From Peromyscus leucopus (taxonomy: Eukaryota > Chordata > Mammalia > Rodentia > Cricetidae), in assembly GCF_004664715.2 (NCBI RefSeq), contig NC_051083.1:120842971-120906970 (forward strand): a stretch of 64,000 nt of DNA. The letters are read 5' to 3'. Shown one piece after another: positions 22,372 through 34,540 of this stretch. The position numbers and the translations under genes were made by a program. Numbering within the stretch: the stretch's first letter is position 1; the number at the start of each line of letters is the position of its first letter. Below the pieces are notes generated by a model, which worked only from the letters and a program-made list of their open reading frames with translations, was not told where the DNA came from and did not search any database.

Positions 22372-22596
22372 TGTGCATATGTGCATGCATACATGTGTGC
22401 ATTAATGTGTGTATGTGTGCCTGCAGGTGTGTGCTATGGAGTGTGTGTATTCGTGAGCCATGGCACGTGTGTGGAGGTCAGATGACAACTTGTAGGAGTT
22501 GATTCTCTCCTTCCATCGTGTGTGTTCCAGAAACCAAACTCAAGTGATCAGGTAGAGCAACAAGTGCCTTTGCCTAGTGAATGATCTCACTGGCCT
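22372..22596 (-). mobile_element. RSINE1/B4-family SINE with TG-rich end
   Basis: An imperfect TG-rich tract (22372-22450) is followed by gtgtggaggtcagatgacaa, gagttgattctctccttcca and gaatgatctcactggcct. This matches a reverse-complement RSINE1-like element. Diverged. Confidence 0.75.
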
Positions 22597-22827
22597 AAAT
22601 TGGGATCTTTCAATGCAAAGTTCATATCTTTCTTTCACAGCACTATTTATTTCATTTCTATCTTTTTTGGGATTCTGCAGGACCTAATTTATGTCTGCTT
22701 CAGTCACAGACTACTTTCTAAAGGGGTGATATTCATAGGTCAGTCTTATAAGATTCCAGCCACAGTGAGAATCTTTATTCTCTAAGAGCCAAGGGTCCTA
22801 GTCATTTCTGAAGGAATAAGAGTTACT

Positions 22828-22959
22828 GACATTCATTGTACATGGAGTATTGTAGTAAGCACTTCATAGGTGTTGATTCATGATGGCTTGTCTCACAACA
22901 ACCTTATGAGGTATAAAATGTTATGGAGTTTCATTTTAGAGTTAAGAGAACAGGAGGGA

Positions 22960-23004
<45 letters not shown>

Positions 23005-23090
23005 ATTGATTTAAAATTTGTCATATAGTAACAGAGCTAGCAAAGCCAGGCAATGGGGACCCTCGGTCTTTGTTTTTAACATTATACAAA
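22828..23090 (+). mobile_element. MIR SINE carrying a GA expansion
   Basis: acattcattgtacatggagt, agtaagcacttcataggtgt, caacaaccttatgaggtata, then a purine tract and gtaacagagctagcaaagcc. This is MIR order on the plus strand, with (GA)n at 22962-23001 replacing the 'cagagaggtt' zone. Confidence 0.75.
22962..23001. repeat. (GA)n microsatellite
   Basis: About 20 GA units inside a MIR. Confidence 0.95.
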
Positions 23091-23329
23091 TTGCCTAGCC
23101 TTGGTAGAATTTAGGCTATGTTCATGAGTACAAGATATTTGTATTACTGAAATATTTTTAAATTACTCCTATTAATGCCCCAGAAGTCTATATTCCTTTT
23201 ATTAAATTTTGAGTATGCAGTATGAGAGTAGACATCTGAAAGATATTGTCATGCTGAGGTGATAGGAAGAGATAAAATTAAAATGGACAAACTCCACTAA
23301 AATTGGTCCCCCATGCCAATTATTTTAAT

Positions 23330-23495
23330 CATTTACTTATTTTCTTACATTTTTACATGAAATCTTATCAAACTTACCTTTCGGGTGAGAAAACTGAGGC
23401 TCAGTGAGGATAAGGAAATTGTCTAACACAGCATGTAAGGGGCAGATCCACAAATGTGTCCTAGACTGCCTCATTTCAGAGGTTGAACATTTAAT
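23330..23495 (+). mobile_element. MIR SINE
   Basis: gtgagaaaactgaggctcag, gaggataaggaaattgtcta and cagcatgtaaggggcagatc match the central and 3' MIR consensus in plus orientation. Confidence 0.75.
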
Positions 23496-23517
23496 CACTC
23501 TAGCAGGGTTACATAAT

Positions 23518-23712
23518 GACAGCCATTAAACATCTCTACTTCCTGGGAGCATGCCAGGCCCTGCCTTGAATACTTTATACAAAATAGGTCACTTAATTCT
23601 CACAACAGCCCTGTGAGACTGGTCTTATTATTCTCACCACAAATATAAGGAAATAGACTGAGATCCAATAAGTAGTGAGGGGAAGATTTGAACCCATTCC
23701 TGTTTATTCCCA
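23518..23712 (+). mobile_element. MIR SINE
   Basis: gcatgccaggccctgccttg, gtcacttaattctcacaaca, gccctgtgagactggtctta and gaagatttgaacccattcct follow MIR over nearly full length. It has the same orientation as the two preceding MIRs. Confidence 0.8.
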
Positions 23713-23965
23713 AAGTCCTTTTCAGTAGAATGGATAGAGACGGGAATAGAGATCAGCTTTCAACTCATCACTGTACTCCCTGTTCCAGTAGGTCAGTGAG
23801 ACTACTAGTTCACATCTGGCTGATTTGGAGACCTCCAGGGTGAAATAAATGAAAAAGAGAATACAGAAACAAGAAAAATTCAGGGATTGGCACATCATGA
23901 TAACTTTTCTCTTGCCATACAATTAGCCATCTTAAGCCAATCCTTGGGTACTTAAGCCCCATTGT
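23713..23965. other. Unassigned DNA
   Basis: No recognised feature. Confidence 0.45.
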
Positions 23966-24016
23966 CTTAGGGTTTCTATTGCTGTAAAGAGACACCTGAA
24001 ATCTATACATCTTGTT
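23966..24016 (-). mobile_element. ORR1/MT-type MaLR LTR end fragment
   Basis: gtcttagggtttctattgct followed by gtaaagagacacctga is the reverse complement of the 3' end of rodent ORR1-type LTRs. The rest of the LTR is not recognisable. Confidence 0.5.
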
Positions 24017-24137
24017 TTTTCAAGTTAAAAATACCCAGACTTTTTAATGATGGATACACTATTGCACATGACAGTATTGGACACAACAGGAGTACAGTCC
24101 CTCCATCTGGGGCTTCCTTAAGAAGGTACTTTTCTTC

Positions 24138-24285
24138 AGGCAGTGATGGCACACGCCTTTAATTCCAGCACCTTGAAGGCAGAGTTAGGAGGATCTCTAA
24201 GTTTGAGGTCAGCTTGGTCTACAGAGCAAGTTCCAGGACAGCCATAGTGGTTACACAGAGAAGCCCTGTTTTAAAAACCAAAACC
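24138..24285 (+). mobile_element. B1 SINE
   Basis: Forward B1: gtgatggcacacgcctttaa, gtcagcttggtctacagagc, aagttccaggacagccatag, ttacacagagaagccctgtt. Moderately diverged. Confidence 0.95.
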
Positions 24286-24299
24286 AAGACCTAAACAAA

Positions 24300-25734
24300 T
24301 TAAACAAGACAAAAAAGGCACTTTTATCTGTCATAAGGTGTACATATTGAATGACAGCACAACATTTACATTTTCACTTTTGCCCCATTTGTTTGAACCA
24401 ACTCTGTATGTACTCCAGCATACGTGAAAATGGAGAATGATAGTCATTGTGATACTTCACAAATCTAGTGAGGTTCTCAGCTGGGTAGAGTTTTAGCAGC
24501 CTACTCTGTAATAGTGGAATGGGGGCTCAGCTATGTGAGTGTCTCATCAAATGCTATTTCTCCAAAGGCCATCAGAAGGAACAAGAAAAATAGAGAAGTA
24601 CTTTATCTTGAACACATATTTTGGAGAATATATATTGACAAAATTTAGCTAGCATTTGACTTTTATTGGGTTTCTAATAGTCATCTTCATGTTAGTTAGT
24701 AACTTTTGGCAGATCTTGTTAATTACATTTCAAAATTCAAAGCTGGTAAATTCTTTCAGTAAGCCAGTATCTTATGAACTCCCAGGAAAGAGCTCCGTGG
24801 AAGGCCAGAGATATCAATGGCCATTTATCAAGCCTTTGGGAAACCCCAGAACTTTGCATTTATAGGTCAACTGCCACCACTTCAATTTACCCACTCTGAG
24901 AGAATTCAATAAAGGAAGAGAAAGTGTTACTCCTTTTTCTCTGCTTTGCTTCAACGCTAAAGATAAATGGTGACCGTTTTAGTCAGTCAGTAACCTCTGC
25001 TCATTTACAATCCTACTTGACATGAGCTGAAGTATGGGATGTAAGAGAAAAAAGTCATTTTTTTCCAATAGAAATTGGAAAATGCCTTTAAAAAACGGCA
25101 ATTGAAAAGCAATTTAAATGAAAGAAAATATATTACTAGATCATAAAAGAATGCAGGATCACAGCAACTTAATATTGAAAAGAGACCTGGGAATCCAATC
25201 ATACAGGTCAACATCCTAGCCAATGCAGGTTTCCCTTGAGTGCTCTATTTAAATGCTTGTAGGGATGGCATCTTTAGCACCTCTTCTTCAAGGCAACTCA
25301 TGTCATCTCTGGACCACTCCAGCAATTAAAATAGTATTTCTATGCTGAATCATTATTACTTTAATGCACACAAAAATCATAGAATTAAAATCAAGCCAGT
25401 CATTTGTTCACAAAAGATTTCAAGGCAATGTCTGTGATGAGCAAGTCATACTAAGCCGATGTAATAACCTTCTGTGACAGAGTTTCAAGTCTTGAATAAA
25501 AAGGGGGAGCAATCAATGTAGGACACATCTGGACTTCACTACAGCTATGAGAATCTGCAAGGAATTTCCATTAATGAGCTGGGGATATCAGGCCTGGATT
25601 ATACTATTATATGAGTCTTACAGCAAGGGTATGAAGCAGTGCTTTGGGAAGAACTTGGGACAACATATTCCAGAGATCACATGTATTTCTCTTGGAAGTT
25701 TTAATTTTTTCTGGAGGGTCTGGAACGAAAGAAA
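24300..25734. other. Unassigned DNA
   Basis: About 1.4 kb without a recognised gene or repeat. Small frames (66-93 codons) lack protein features. Confidence 0.45.
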
Positions 25735-26300
25735 TAAGAAAATTCCTACAAATTTGCAGAAGACACAATGTTCGGAAATGAAGCTAGAGAGTGAGGGGGT
25801 GGAAATAAAAGCTGAAAATTCCTCATGAAGCAAGAACAGAATCCAAGGTGACCTTGACCAATTAGAAAAATGGTCTGTCAAAGAGAAGCTGACATTTGAT
25901 GTTCAACAGGGACAGTGCTGGGCAATCCATGTGCTTCCCAAATCCAAAACACATGAATACCTGCTGAGGCATGGCTGGAGAAGCCATCACTATGAATCAC
26001 ACATTGAATAAATGGAAACAAGACAGGGCCATGGTTTAAAGGACTGCTATGGGCCTGGGTTTTGTGAACAGGACTGTAATGTACAAAAGCCAGGACATCA
26101 TTCTCCTGTCTTGTATTCCACATCAATAGCAACTTTATTAGATACACTCAAGCATTTAGCATGTTGGTCTTTCTATCAAACATGGAGGTATAAAAACTGG
26201 AACAACTCTCAAGAAAATGGAATGGAAAGCAGTCTTCCTAGGGAATATATGAGAAAAAAGAAAAGGACTAAAATTGTTGGGAGACTTAGTGTTGGCTTCT
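25735..26300 (+). mobile_element. Possible CR1/L3-class LINE fossil
   Basis: acaaatttgcagaagacaca, gatgttcaacagggacagtg and aaatccaaaacacatgaata resemble the 3' portion of L3/CR1-class LINEs in order and spacing on the plus strand. Frames of 93 and 140 codons (25547-25828, 26012-26434) overlap it but are not continuous reverse-transcriptase sequence. Such fossils are very old, so 0.5 kb being recognisable in a rodent is notable if correct. Confidence 0.4.
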
Positions 26301-26589
26301 TATTTACTTTTCTTTCAGTGGAGCTTTTCATACTTACTTTACCAAACAGCCCTTTCCTACACTGCTTAGAAATATCCCACATAAAGACATGCCCGTTGAG
26401 ACTAGCTCATCATAATATTCCAAAACTGGCTTAAGCTGCTTCTTATGTTTGATGATGTGTGTGTTGACAACCCAGATTGGAAGAAAACATTTGATTCTGG
26501 ATGACATACCTTGTCCATGACACTATCCTACCCACTGTTACTCTATGGATTACCATATCATAGACATCTAATGACAATATGCTATTGGA
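26301..26589. other. Unassigned DNA
   Basis: No recognised feature. Confidence 0.5.
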
Positions 26590-27286
26590 TGTTGTAGTAA
26601 TTTGAATGAGGATGACCCCTGTAGCCTCATATATTTGGTCTCAATTTGGTGGAACTATTTGAAAAGGATTATGAAGTGTGACCTTGTTGGAGGAGGTGTG
26701 TCACTGGAAGTTGGCTTTGAGTTTTCAAATCCCACTCCATTCCCAGGTAGCTATTGCTTCAGTGCCATGCCTTCCTGCCAGCTGTCATGATCCCTGCCAA
26801 GATGGTCATGGATTCTAACCCTCTGAAATATATACCTCTGCTGAGGGATGTCTTTTTATACGCTGTGAATATATGTTGTTACCACTGGTTAATAAATAAG
26901 CTGCTTTGGCCTATGGCAAGGCAGCTTAGAGGCAGGTAGGAAATCCAAGGAGAGAGACAGGAAAAAGAAAGGTGGAGTTTGGAGAGATGCCTAGCCCGCT
27001 GCCCAAGGAGTAACATGCCAGCAGACTGATAATGCCATGGCCATATGGAAAAACATAGACAAATAGAAATGGATTAATTTAAGTCATAAGAGTTAGCTAG
27101 CAAGAGGCCTGCCATAGACCATACAGTTTGTAAATAACATTGAGCCTCTGAGTCATTATTGTATAAGCGGCTGCAGGGATGGGTAGGACCGGAGAAACCT
27201 TCAGGCTACATGCCTCAAATAAACACTTTCTTTTGTAACTTTCCTTGGTTTTAGTGCCTTATCACAGCAATAGAAAAATAACTGAG
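26590..27286 (+). mobile_element. MT/ORR1-type MaLR LTR, split by a nested element
   Basis: The left part (26590-26838) reads tgttgtagtaatttgaatga, gtgaccttgttggaggaggt and tggattctaaccctctgaaa. The right part (27213-27286) reads cctcaaataaacactttctt (poly-A signal AATAAA) and tatcacagcaatagaaaa. Together they make one MaLR-type LTR interrupted by a 374-bp insert. Confidence 0.75.
26839..27212 (+). mobile_element. Rodent LTR-like element nested in a MaLR LTR
   Basis: Contains ggttaataaataagctgctt, tggcctatggcaaggcagct, ggcaggtaggaaatccaagg, gaaatggattaatttaagtc and ggagaaaccttcaggctaca, a common rodent interspersed repeat that I recognise but cannot name. It is flanked by the short direct repeat cctc (26835-26838, 27213-27216), consistent with insertion into the older LTR. 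Confidence 0.7.
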
Positions 27287-27327
27287 ATGGCTAGAATGGG
27301 AGCAATTCACCTAACTTGTTTTCTAAA

Positions 27328-27415
27328 TCTGGGATCTTCCCCAGATTCAATTCCCAGCAGCACCCCACCCCCCCATGGCAGCTCACAACTGTCTGAAAAT
27401 GCAGTTCCAGGGGAA
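27328..27415 (+). mobile_element. B3 SINE fragment
   Basis: cagattcaattcccagcagc, atggcagctcacaactgtct and gcagttccaggggaatg match the middle of B3 in plus orientation. Head and tail are missing. Confidence 0.75.
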
Positions 27416-28783
27416 TGTTGGGAGGAAGAATAAGATTAATTAGAAGCTATGACTTGCAATGGGAGCATATTATAGAAGGCACTTGGAATGAAAAACTGGA
27501 AGACATAAATCCAGGGCAGCACTACTGTGTCTGAACCGGTAAAATGCTAATATGACTTCAAATGATTATTTGCATTGTTAATAACTCTCCTTAATTAACC
27601 TGTCTGAATGTGTCTGAATCATGTAGCATGGTACCTGATGCATAATAGATCCTAGATACATGTTAGTGATTGTTTGGTGAATTTAATAGTGTTTCTCAAC
27701 TTTGGGCAATTATCCTGACACTGATTTCTCTGACTCAGCATTGACACTCCATGCTGTGCTTTGAATTTTCAAGAAATAATACTGTAAGACTTTTACTCAA
27801 GCACCCTCCAAAGCATAGCTCAATGACTACTTGTTTCTCCCACAAGAATTTTTTCATTTGAAAATCTGGTATTCTATCAGTCAACTAGAGGGTACCACTT
27901 CATCAATTTTTCTTACATAGTAACAGTCAGTATATACTTTATAATTCTAATATTAGAAGATATTATACTTGATTTTAGACAAAAGACAAAGCAACAATAA
28001 TAAAATTAGAAGATGGAAGTCTGACATACCTCAATGCTCTATAACAATCTGAACTGTTGAACTTTCTGCTCTTTTCCTATCTAGGGAGCTATCTATATGG
28101 CCTGTGATAATTATAGACATTCAAGATAAGATTTGCCATGAATTATAATGCTATCAACCAGTAAGTTGTATCTTTAGTGAAAACAAATTTGAGATGTTTA
28201 GTGATATAAAATTCACCTAGGTTTAAGTTGAATCCTGTAGCTTTGTTGACATGTTTTGGAAAAGTCCTTTAGTTGTATGTGTATGTGGGAGCGGGAGGAT
28301 GACATATTTGTAAATGGACAGTCAGTGAGGTAAGACCTATTTCTTCCACTACCACATCCATCTAGACCTAGTAGGCTAGATGAAACTTCCCAGTTTGTTC
28401 CCAGTAAAAGGAAAGTTCCTTGATCAAGCCTGGCAACATGATCTACCAATAGATCTCACAAGAAGAAATAAGAGGAGTCTCCTTCTTCACATTACTCCTC
28501 TGTTCTGAGACAAGAAGCAAAACCTTTAGTTGTCCAATGTTCCCAAATATTTGTAATTGATTACTGGTTCTGGATATTTCTGGGCAGAATGAGTATAACA
28601 TTAGTAAAAAATCATCAAAAAACATTTCTTTGTACATCCTTAAAAAGACCATCCAACAGAATGCTTTTGTTGCGACCCTTAGAAGGGGCACACCCTTGGG
28701 CTCTCCCACAGCCATTCCCAGGTTTAGAAACAAAAGTCCCACTTCCCATGAAAGTTCTTAGTTCCAGAAAACCCTAGTTTTAT
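27416..28783. other. Unassigned AT-rich DNA
   Basis: About 1.4 kb without a recognised gene or repeat. Confidence 0.45.
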
Positions 28784-29250
28784 TTTCTCAAACAGACTCT
28801 CACTGGATGTACAAAGCACTGTCAAGGGAAGGCTCCATAGCCAACACAAAACAAACTCCAAACTGGTATTTGTTTTTTCTTTTGTTACAAAATGTTTTGT
28901 CTGGGCATTGAAAAAATTAATTTACAGATATTTTGGTGATATATTATGGTTTCCGATATTTTGATGGGTTTTCTGTTTATGCCGGGGTGTGTATCTCTGT
29001 GTCTGTATGTGTTTCTTGTGCTTTTTCTTTGGCTCAACTAAAAAATGTTTGTTTTGTTTTCTTCTATTTTAGTTTGCTTTTATTTTTTATCTTTCTTTAT
29101 TATCTTTTTCGATGCTTGTTGGTCTTTAAAGAGAGAGACAGAAAGGGTATGGATTTGGATGGATGTGGCAGTGGGGAGGATCTGGGGGAGGAGAACCACA
29201 GTTGGAATATACTGCATAAAAAACTATTTTCAGTTTTAATTTTAAAAAGC
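28784..29250 (+). mobile_element. L1 (Lx-type) 3' UTR
   Basis: ccatagccaacacaaaacaa, ttgtctgggcattgaaaaa, atatattatggtttccgata, tgatgggttttctgtttatg, taaagagagagacagaaagg, gaggatctgggggaggagaa and gaatatactgcataaaaaac follow the plus-strand rodent L1 3' UTR to its A-rich end. Confidence 0.75.
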
Positions 29251-31004
29251 CATGTAAGAGCTAGTTCCAAGGCCAAAGTTGTTCTCACCAACGTCATCTT
29301 CCAATGTTACAAATAACCACAATGACTACTATAAGGAGTCAGATCTTTTTCACCCAGGCATTTTGATTAATTTGTATGTCATGTAGTTCCCTTTCTTTTC
29401 AACCCATACTACTTTTTTAAGATCAAATTCCAGAATATTGCTAGCCATCTTATAAAGTATTATATCTACTGAATTCTAAAGCTGATGCTCTCTTCTTTAG
29501 AATTAAACTATTCTCTAAAGGTCTTTGATTTTTACCTTTAAAGAACAAATTTAGGTCCATATTATCTATTCAGTTCATGATGCCATAGATGAAAGTCAGG
29601 GCATACTGTACTATACAATATTTACTGTGATTGGGTGCCTTGGTACACTGGAAAATTGACGTGAAGAAATCTGAGAAGTCACAGCTACAAAATACTAGCC
29701 TTTCCCTTCTCTGCAGTGTGCCATAACACCTACACATGAGATGTGTCCTCACTATGACAAAGGAAGGTATCTATGATGTTGGAAGGACACCTGACACAAC
29801 TGAAGTGAACGCCCCCCCCCCTGACTACAATTAGCTTGTACATTTTTCCTAGTCATGTATTGCCATAATTTTCTACTCTTCACCCAACCTATAATTAAAA
29901 TAATTGGGTTGAACTGTTTCTTCAGACCTTCATTTCCAAATGAGGGTTTTCACGTTACTCAAAATGTAGATTAAACACATTTGTATGTTTTACTCATGGG
30001 AGGTTCAAGTATTGGGCCTATAGGAATTATAAGAAGGAAGCAGTACAATTTTTCATCTATCTTGTTATCAAGCCTAATCAAATCCCTTTCAGCCAATTAA
30101 TTTCATGTAGTCAGGTGGCCTTTAAGTCATTTTGGTAGCTCTGGTACTTGTTCAGTTTTACCTTATGTCCATGAAGACATTGTAGCCTGGCACACTGTGA
30201 TCTAACCAATAGGCAGAGGATCAGTTTCTTAAATGGTAGAGCACACTTACTGACTGGTGTGTTCCCTAAAGGTTTCAGAGACTATCCCATAATTGCTAGA
30301 CAGATTCTTTTAAAGATGAAAATGTTGAATTTGACTCTGATGAGGAAGAACCCCATGATCTCTCCTTGAACTAATAACACCTCTCCCCATTTGTTCCACA
30401 AATAAACTATAGTGGGTCCTGGGAACCTGAAAAAAAAAAAGAAAAAGGAGTGTAATATAGTGAGTATGACTTACTCACTTCATTTCTGGCCTTAGTTCTG
30501 GTACATTCCACCTTTATGTGTGGGGAGCTGAGAAAGTCCTGAGTGAATATGTAAGGAAAGGATGGTGTTCTGAGTGAATGTGTATTGTTTGACATGAGCC
30601 AGCCATAACATGGACCAAGGCCTCAGACTCATTTGAAATTCTAAAAGTCTTTCTCATGGGTCAGTCATAGAAAGGCAAAGCCTTCCTCTGGTCCAAGTCT
30701 GAGTATTTACAAAGGATTAATCAGTGTGAGTAAAAACTAGCAACAGCAGCTTCCTCCTCCCCAAAGTTTACAGCCTGAGACTGCTCACTTACGAATATTT
30801 CCTACCAAGACTAGCTAAGTCCTAGCCCTGTGATGTACATAATAAAAAGCACGCTGAAGTTCCAGGGTGTGTAGTATTTGGTGCCTCTGCGTCACAATGC
30901 ACACATGGCACTAGCTTTCAGCTTTTCTGTGTCTGTGTCTCCGTCCTTTTCTTCATTTCCTCACCACCCTAGGTCAGGTTTCTAGGTCCAGGATGTGCTG
31001 GTTG
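29251..31004. other. Unassigned AT-rich DNA
   Basis: About 1.75 kb without a recognised gene or repeat. Short C9 run at 29811-29820 and A-rich run at 30430-30446. Confidence 0.45.
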
Positions 31005-31070
31005 CAATATTTATGACTTTGGATAAGGTGTTTAATCTTTTGAGTGTCCGCTTTACAGTTTGTAAGTGAT
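31005..31070 (-). mobile_element. MIR core fragment (weak)
   Basis: tatgactttggataaggtgt, then taatcttttgagtgtcc, resembles the reverse-complement MIR core (accttgggcaagttactta region). Short and diverged. Confidence 0.4.
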
Positions 31071-31082
31071 TCTGTAAGTTCA

Positions 31083-31345
31083 CTATAGGGAATGCTGCTG
31101 CAACAGACATGGACGAGCAGGTGTCTTTGAAGTGTGCTGTTGGATCATATGATAGTTCTATTTTATTTTTTACATGATTTTTATATGAATTTCCACAGTG
31201 GCTGAGCAAGTTTGCATTCCTGCCATCAGTGTATAGGGTTACAATTTCCCTACATCTTTACTGACATTTGTTGTCTTAGTTTTCTTGATGATAGCCACTT
31301 GGCATGATATAATGTGAACTCTAAAGGTAATTTTAACTTGTGTGC
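31083..31345 (-). mobile_element. Old L1 fragment (L1M-type)
   Basis: gttggatcatatgatagttc, tttccacagtggctgagcaa and gcattcctgccatcagtgta are the reverse complement of the conserved 3' end of ORF2 in old mammalian L1. Confidence 0.8.
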
Positions 31346-31434
31346 TCTGGCCCCACCACTTCTTTATGACACTGGTTACACTGGGTTCTCTCTGTGTTTC
31401 CACCCTCCTTGGCTTTCTTGAGGGCAGAACCTGG

Positions 31435-31672
31435 AGTTATACACATCTATAGAAGGTATGTAGTGAGTACTGGACTTGACTATAGGAACAAATTAATAAA
31501 AGATTCATCTTTGCATTTTGATTGGTTGTGGTTTTCTGTAATGGTCTCCATCTGCTGCAAAGAGCCATTTCCTTTTCTGGGGGCAAGGATTGCATTTATA
31601 TTTTGTATAAAAGCAAATATTTAGGATGTGTTTAAGTATTATACTGGTCTAGCAAAGCAGTGATGCATCTAT
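31435..31672 (-). mobile_element. L1 (Lx-type) 3' UTR fragment
   Basis: gcattttgattggttgtggt, tttctgtaatggtctccatc and tgctgcaaagagccatttcc, then tatactggtctagcaaagca, are the reverse complement of a well-known rodent Lx 3' UTR segment. Confidence 0.8.
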
Positions 31673-32869
31673 ATAAATAACAACAATTAATGAAAAATAG
31701 AGGCTAAGAATTTGAAAAAGAGTAAGGAAGAGTATGTGGGCATGTTCAGAGTGAGTAAAGTAAAGTGGGAAATGATGTTATTATAATACCAAAAATAAAA
31801 GTAATAATTAAAGATTAATCTTATCAGTCCTTATGAAAATTGCACAAATATATTACCCCTCTAATTTACTCACCTTCACCACTGCCCTTTGTTTGACCTT
31901 ATCTTTATTTCTTATCTTAACAGGCAATTTGCATTGCAGATATAGCCTTTTCTCAAATATATTATTAAATATTAGTAAAGAAATCATATGAAGAGTAACT
32001 TTTTGAAATGTTTCTTGTTGCATCTGTTCTAAATTTTTATGTAGAAAAAGAGTGGGATTCGTGGAGGGGAAGCAGTCAGAGTCCCACTTTCAGATGACCT
32101 GTCTGTTTGCTCTTAATGTTGATTTCTACAACAACTTAGATTTGAATTGGTGACAGCAGACATCAAATAAAGTATACAGAGACAGAAGCAATTTCCAACT
32201 CTATGGGAAAGTGCATAAATTCATGGGCTGGCAAGGAAAATTGTCTCCCTTGACTCTTTTGTAGTATAATGAGGACCTTCTACATATTTTTAAAATGAAG
32301 GCTTTAGACGCTACCAACAAAAAGGGATTTCTGTTTTTTACAAATGGATGGATGTTTTAAATCATTTTTTCCAAGTTACGAAAGATTTTAATATTTCTAC
32401 AGCTTCATTTTTTTTCAATCTTTTCTGGAGAAGATGTGCTGTTCTTTGTGAATTAAAGGGAGGTATAGAAATGCAAATGTAGATTATAAAATTGTACAAA
32501 AGGACTGTCTGCTAAATTGATTTCAAGGCTATATAGGACATTGTATGCTGAGACAAAGGAGAATTGGTACTTAACAAAAAAGAGAGATTTAGGTAAAGAA
32601 CTTAATGCAGAGATCTTTAAATAGATATGTAAGTTAATAAAAAATGGATTTATGTAGAAGTGACATATCAGATTGTTCAATTTAATTGTCTACCATCCTT
32701 GGTAGCTTTTGGCTCTCAAATTGTAGCAGCTATATAAAATGCCATTCTTTACTTCCAGTGTGGGACAGCATGAGAGATACTAACACAGGACAGCATATAT
32801 GAAAGAATCCACAGCATACATATTACATTAAGAGCAAAGTCAGTGTCCATTAGAGCATATGTACTTATT
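31673..32869. other. Unassigned AT-rich DNA
   Basis: About 1.2 kb without a recognised gene or repeat. Confidence 0.45.
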
Positions 32870-33055
32870 TGAGTATTTAAGATAAGCAAATCAAGCCTCT
32901 GCTATTAAAATTATTAAGCTGATGCTTGCAGAGGAGAATCATTTATAAACTTGTCAGTGTTCTCATTTGAAGAGAGAAAAGAAAGTGACAAGCGATTAAA
33001 AGAAACTGATTAGTTTCCAGAAGTGATGATAAGAAAAGTCTCTATATATTTTTAA
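32870..33055. promoter_or_regulatory. Candidate conserved non-coding element (weak)
   Basis: Repeat-free with gctattaaaattattaagct, gaatcatttataaacttgtc and gcgattaaaagaaactgatt, a homeodomain-like motif cluster. Inferred from texture only. Confidence 0.25.
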
Positions 33056-33897
33056 ATCTTGTGGTGCTAATTTTTATGCATCCATCCCTACTCTTCCTCA
33101 TCAGTTTCCTGGAGAATGATAGTTACTCCTTCATACCCTTTATAAGTGGGAACCCAAAATGGGTTCTAGGCTTGAAGCTTTCAGAATATGAGAGTTACAT
33201 TTTCAATTAAAGACCAGTGACAAGGTGTTTCTCCTGATGGCAGATTACATACCTAACTTGAAGCCATCATAAGTGGAGAGTTCATTATAAGAGCGTGCAT
33301 ATGTCTCAGTGCCAGTACTCAGCGTAAATAAACATGGCCCAAGTTCATGTCCAGAGAGGGATCTGTAGCACCAGCATAAGTAATGAGCATGAAGAAAGAT
33401 TATCATGTGAAAGTCACCACACCAGGTGCTATGTAGCACAGGACACTGTATGAACTAGACAGCCATCTTCAAAGAAGTTTACAAGTTTATGCAAAGGAAG
33501 ATACATTTCATAGTATTAAAATAGAATGAACTGAGTTTGAGGAGTGGACAGAAGGGGAGGCAAGTATAAATGTTTGTGGAACTTCAGCTATCTAATACCC
33601 TAAATGGAATATGGGTGATATGGTCATCTTTAAAGATCGACTTTTATTCTAATCCCTCTCCCCACTGGTATTAGCTGGAGAGATACTTCTCAGCAATACT
33701 GATAAACGAATCCCTTTGACAAACTAAATACAATTGTTTATTGGTTGGGAATTATTTGGGAATGAAGCATAATAAAGACCATCTCTGAAACAATGAAAAT
33801 GTACTAGAAGCTCTGTGCTTATATTTGCCCTTTACCATTCCAAGTGTTTATTTAATAGCCAGAGAGGTTTTTTTTTCTTTTTAAAAATTAGCTCTTT
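33056..33897. other. Unassigned DNA
   Basis: No recognised gene or repeat. Confidence 0.45.
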
Positions 33898-34052
33898 AGC
33901 TGGGTAGTGGTGGCACATGCCTTTAATCCATGATTCAGGAGGCAGAGGCAAGCAGATCTCTGAGTTTGAGGCCAACCTGATCTACAGAGCAAGTTTCAGG
34001 ACAGCCAGGGCTATATAAAGAAACACTGTCTCGAGATCTGGAGAAACCAAAA
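33898..34052 (+). mobile_element. B1 SINE
   Basis: Forward B1: ggtagtggtggcacatgcct, ggaggcagaggcaagcagat, gaggccaacctgatctacag, aagaaacactgtctcgag, with an A-rich tail to about 34066. Confidence 0.95.
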
Positions 34053-34097
34053 ATAAAAAAATAATAATTCTTTCATTATTTCCTTTTTCTTCCAACA

Positions 34098-34540
34098 TAG
34101 TATTTTTATTGATTATTTTGCAATTTTACACAATACACCCCGATCACACTTACTTCCCAGTCCTCCCAGGTATTTTATCCTTTTTTTTTTTGTATATCCA
34201 CTGTATCCAGTTAGTGCTGTCCATAGGCCCATGGATGAGGGGTTCAACACTGGACCACGGGCAACCTACCAGTGGTCACATCCTCAAAGAAAACTAAAAC
34301 TTACTCTCCCTTCTCCAGTAGCCATCAACTACCCATAGCTCCTGAGCTGGCAGTGAAGGCTAGTGAGTTCCTCCTCCCTCCATGCTGGAATACTAACTGG
34401 TTTGATCTTATGCAGGCCTTACACAAATAACTACAGCTGCTGTGGGTTTGTGTGTACAAGAGTGCTTTCTTTTCATATCGTTTCTTTCCAATAGGTCTTC
34501 AGTGAGCGTAGTCTTTTCTTGTGGTTTTGCTATCCATCTT
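34098..34540 (-). mobile_element. L1 (Lx-type) 3' UTR
   Basis: A T-rich start and tttttattgattattttgca-like terminus are followed by agtgctgtccataggcccat, ccagtagccatcaactaccc, gctggaatactaactggttt and ctacagctgctgtgggtttg. This is the reverse complement of rodent Lx 3' UTRs. Confidence 0.75.

Noticed and set aside
26012..26434. 140-codon plus-strand frame
   Set aside because: It overlaps the possible L3/CR1 fossil and lacks any reverse-transcriptase-like motif. It is treated as chance.
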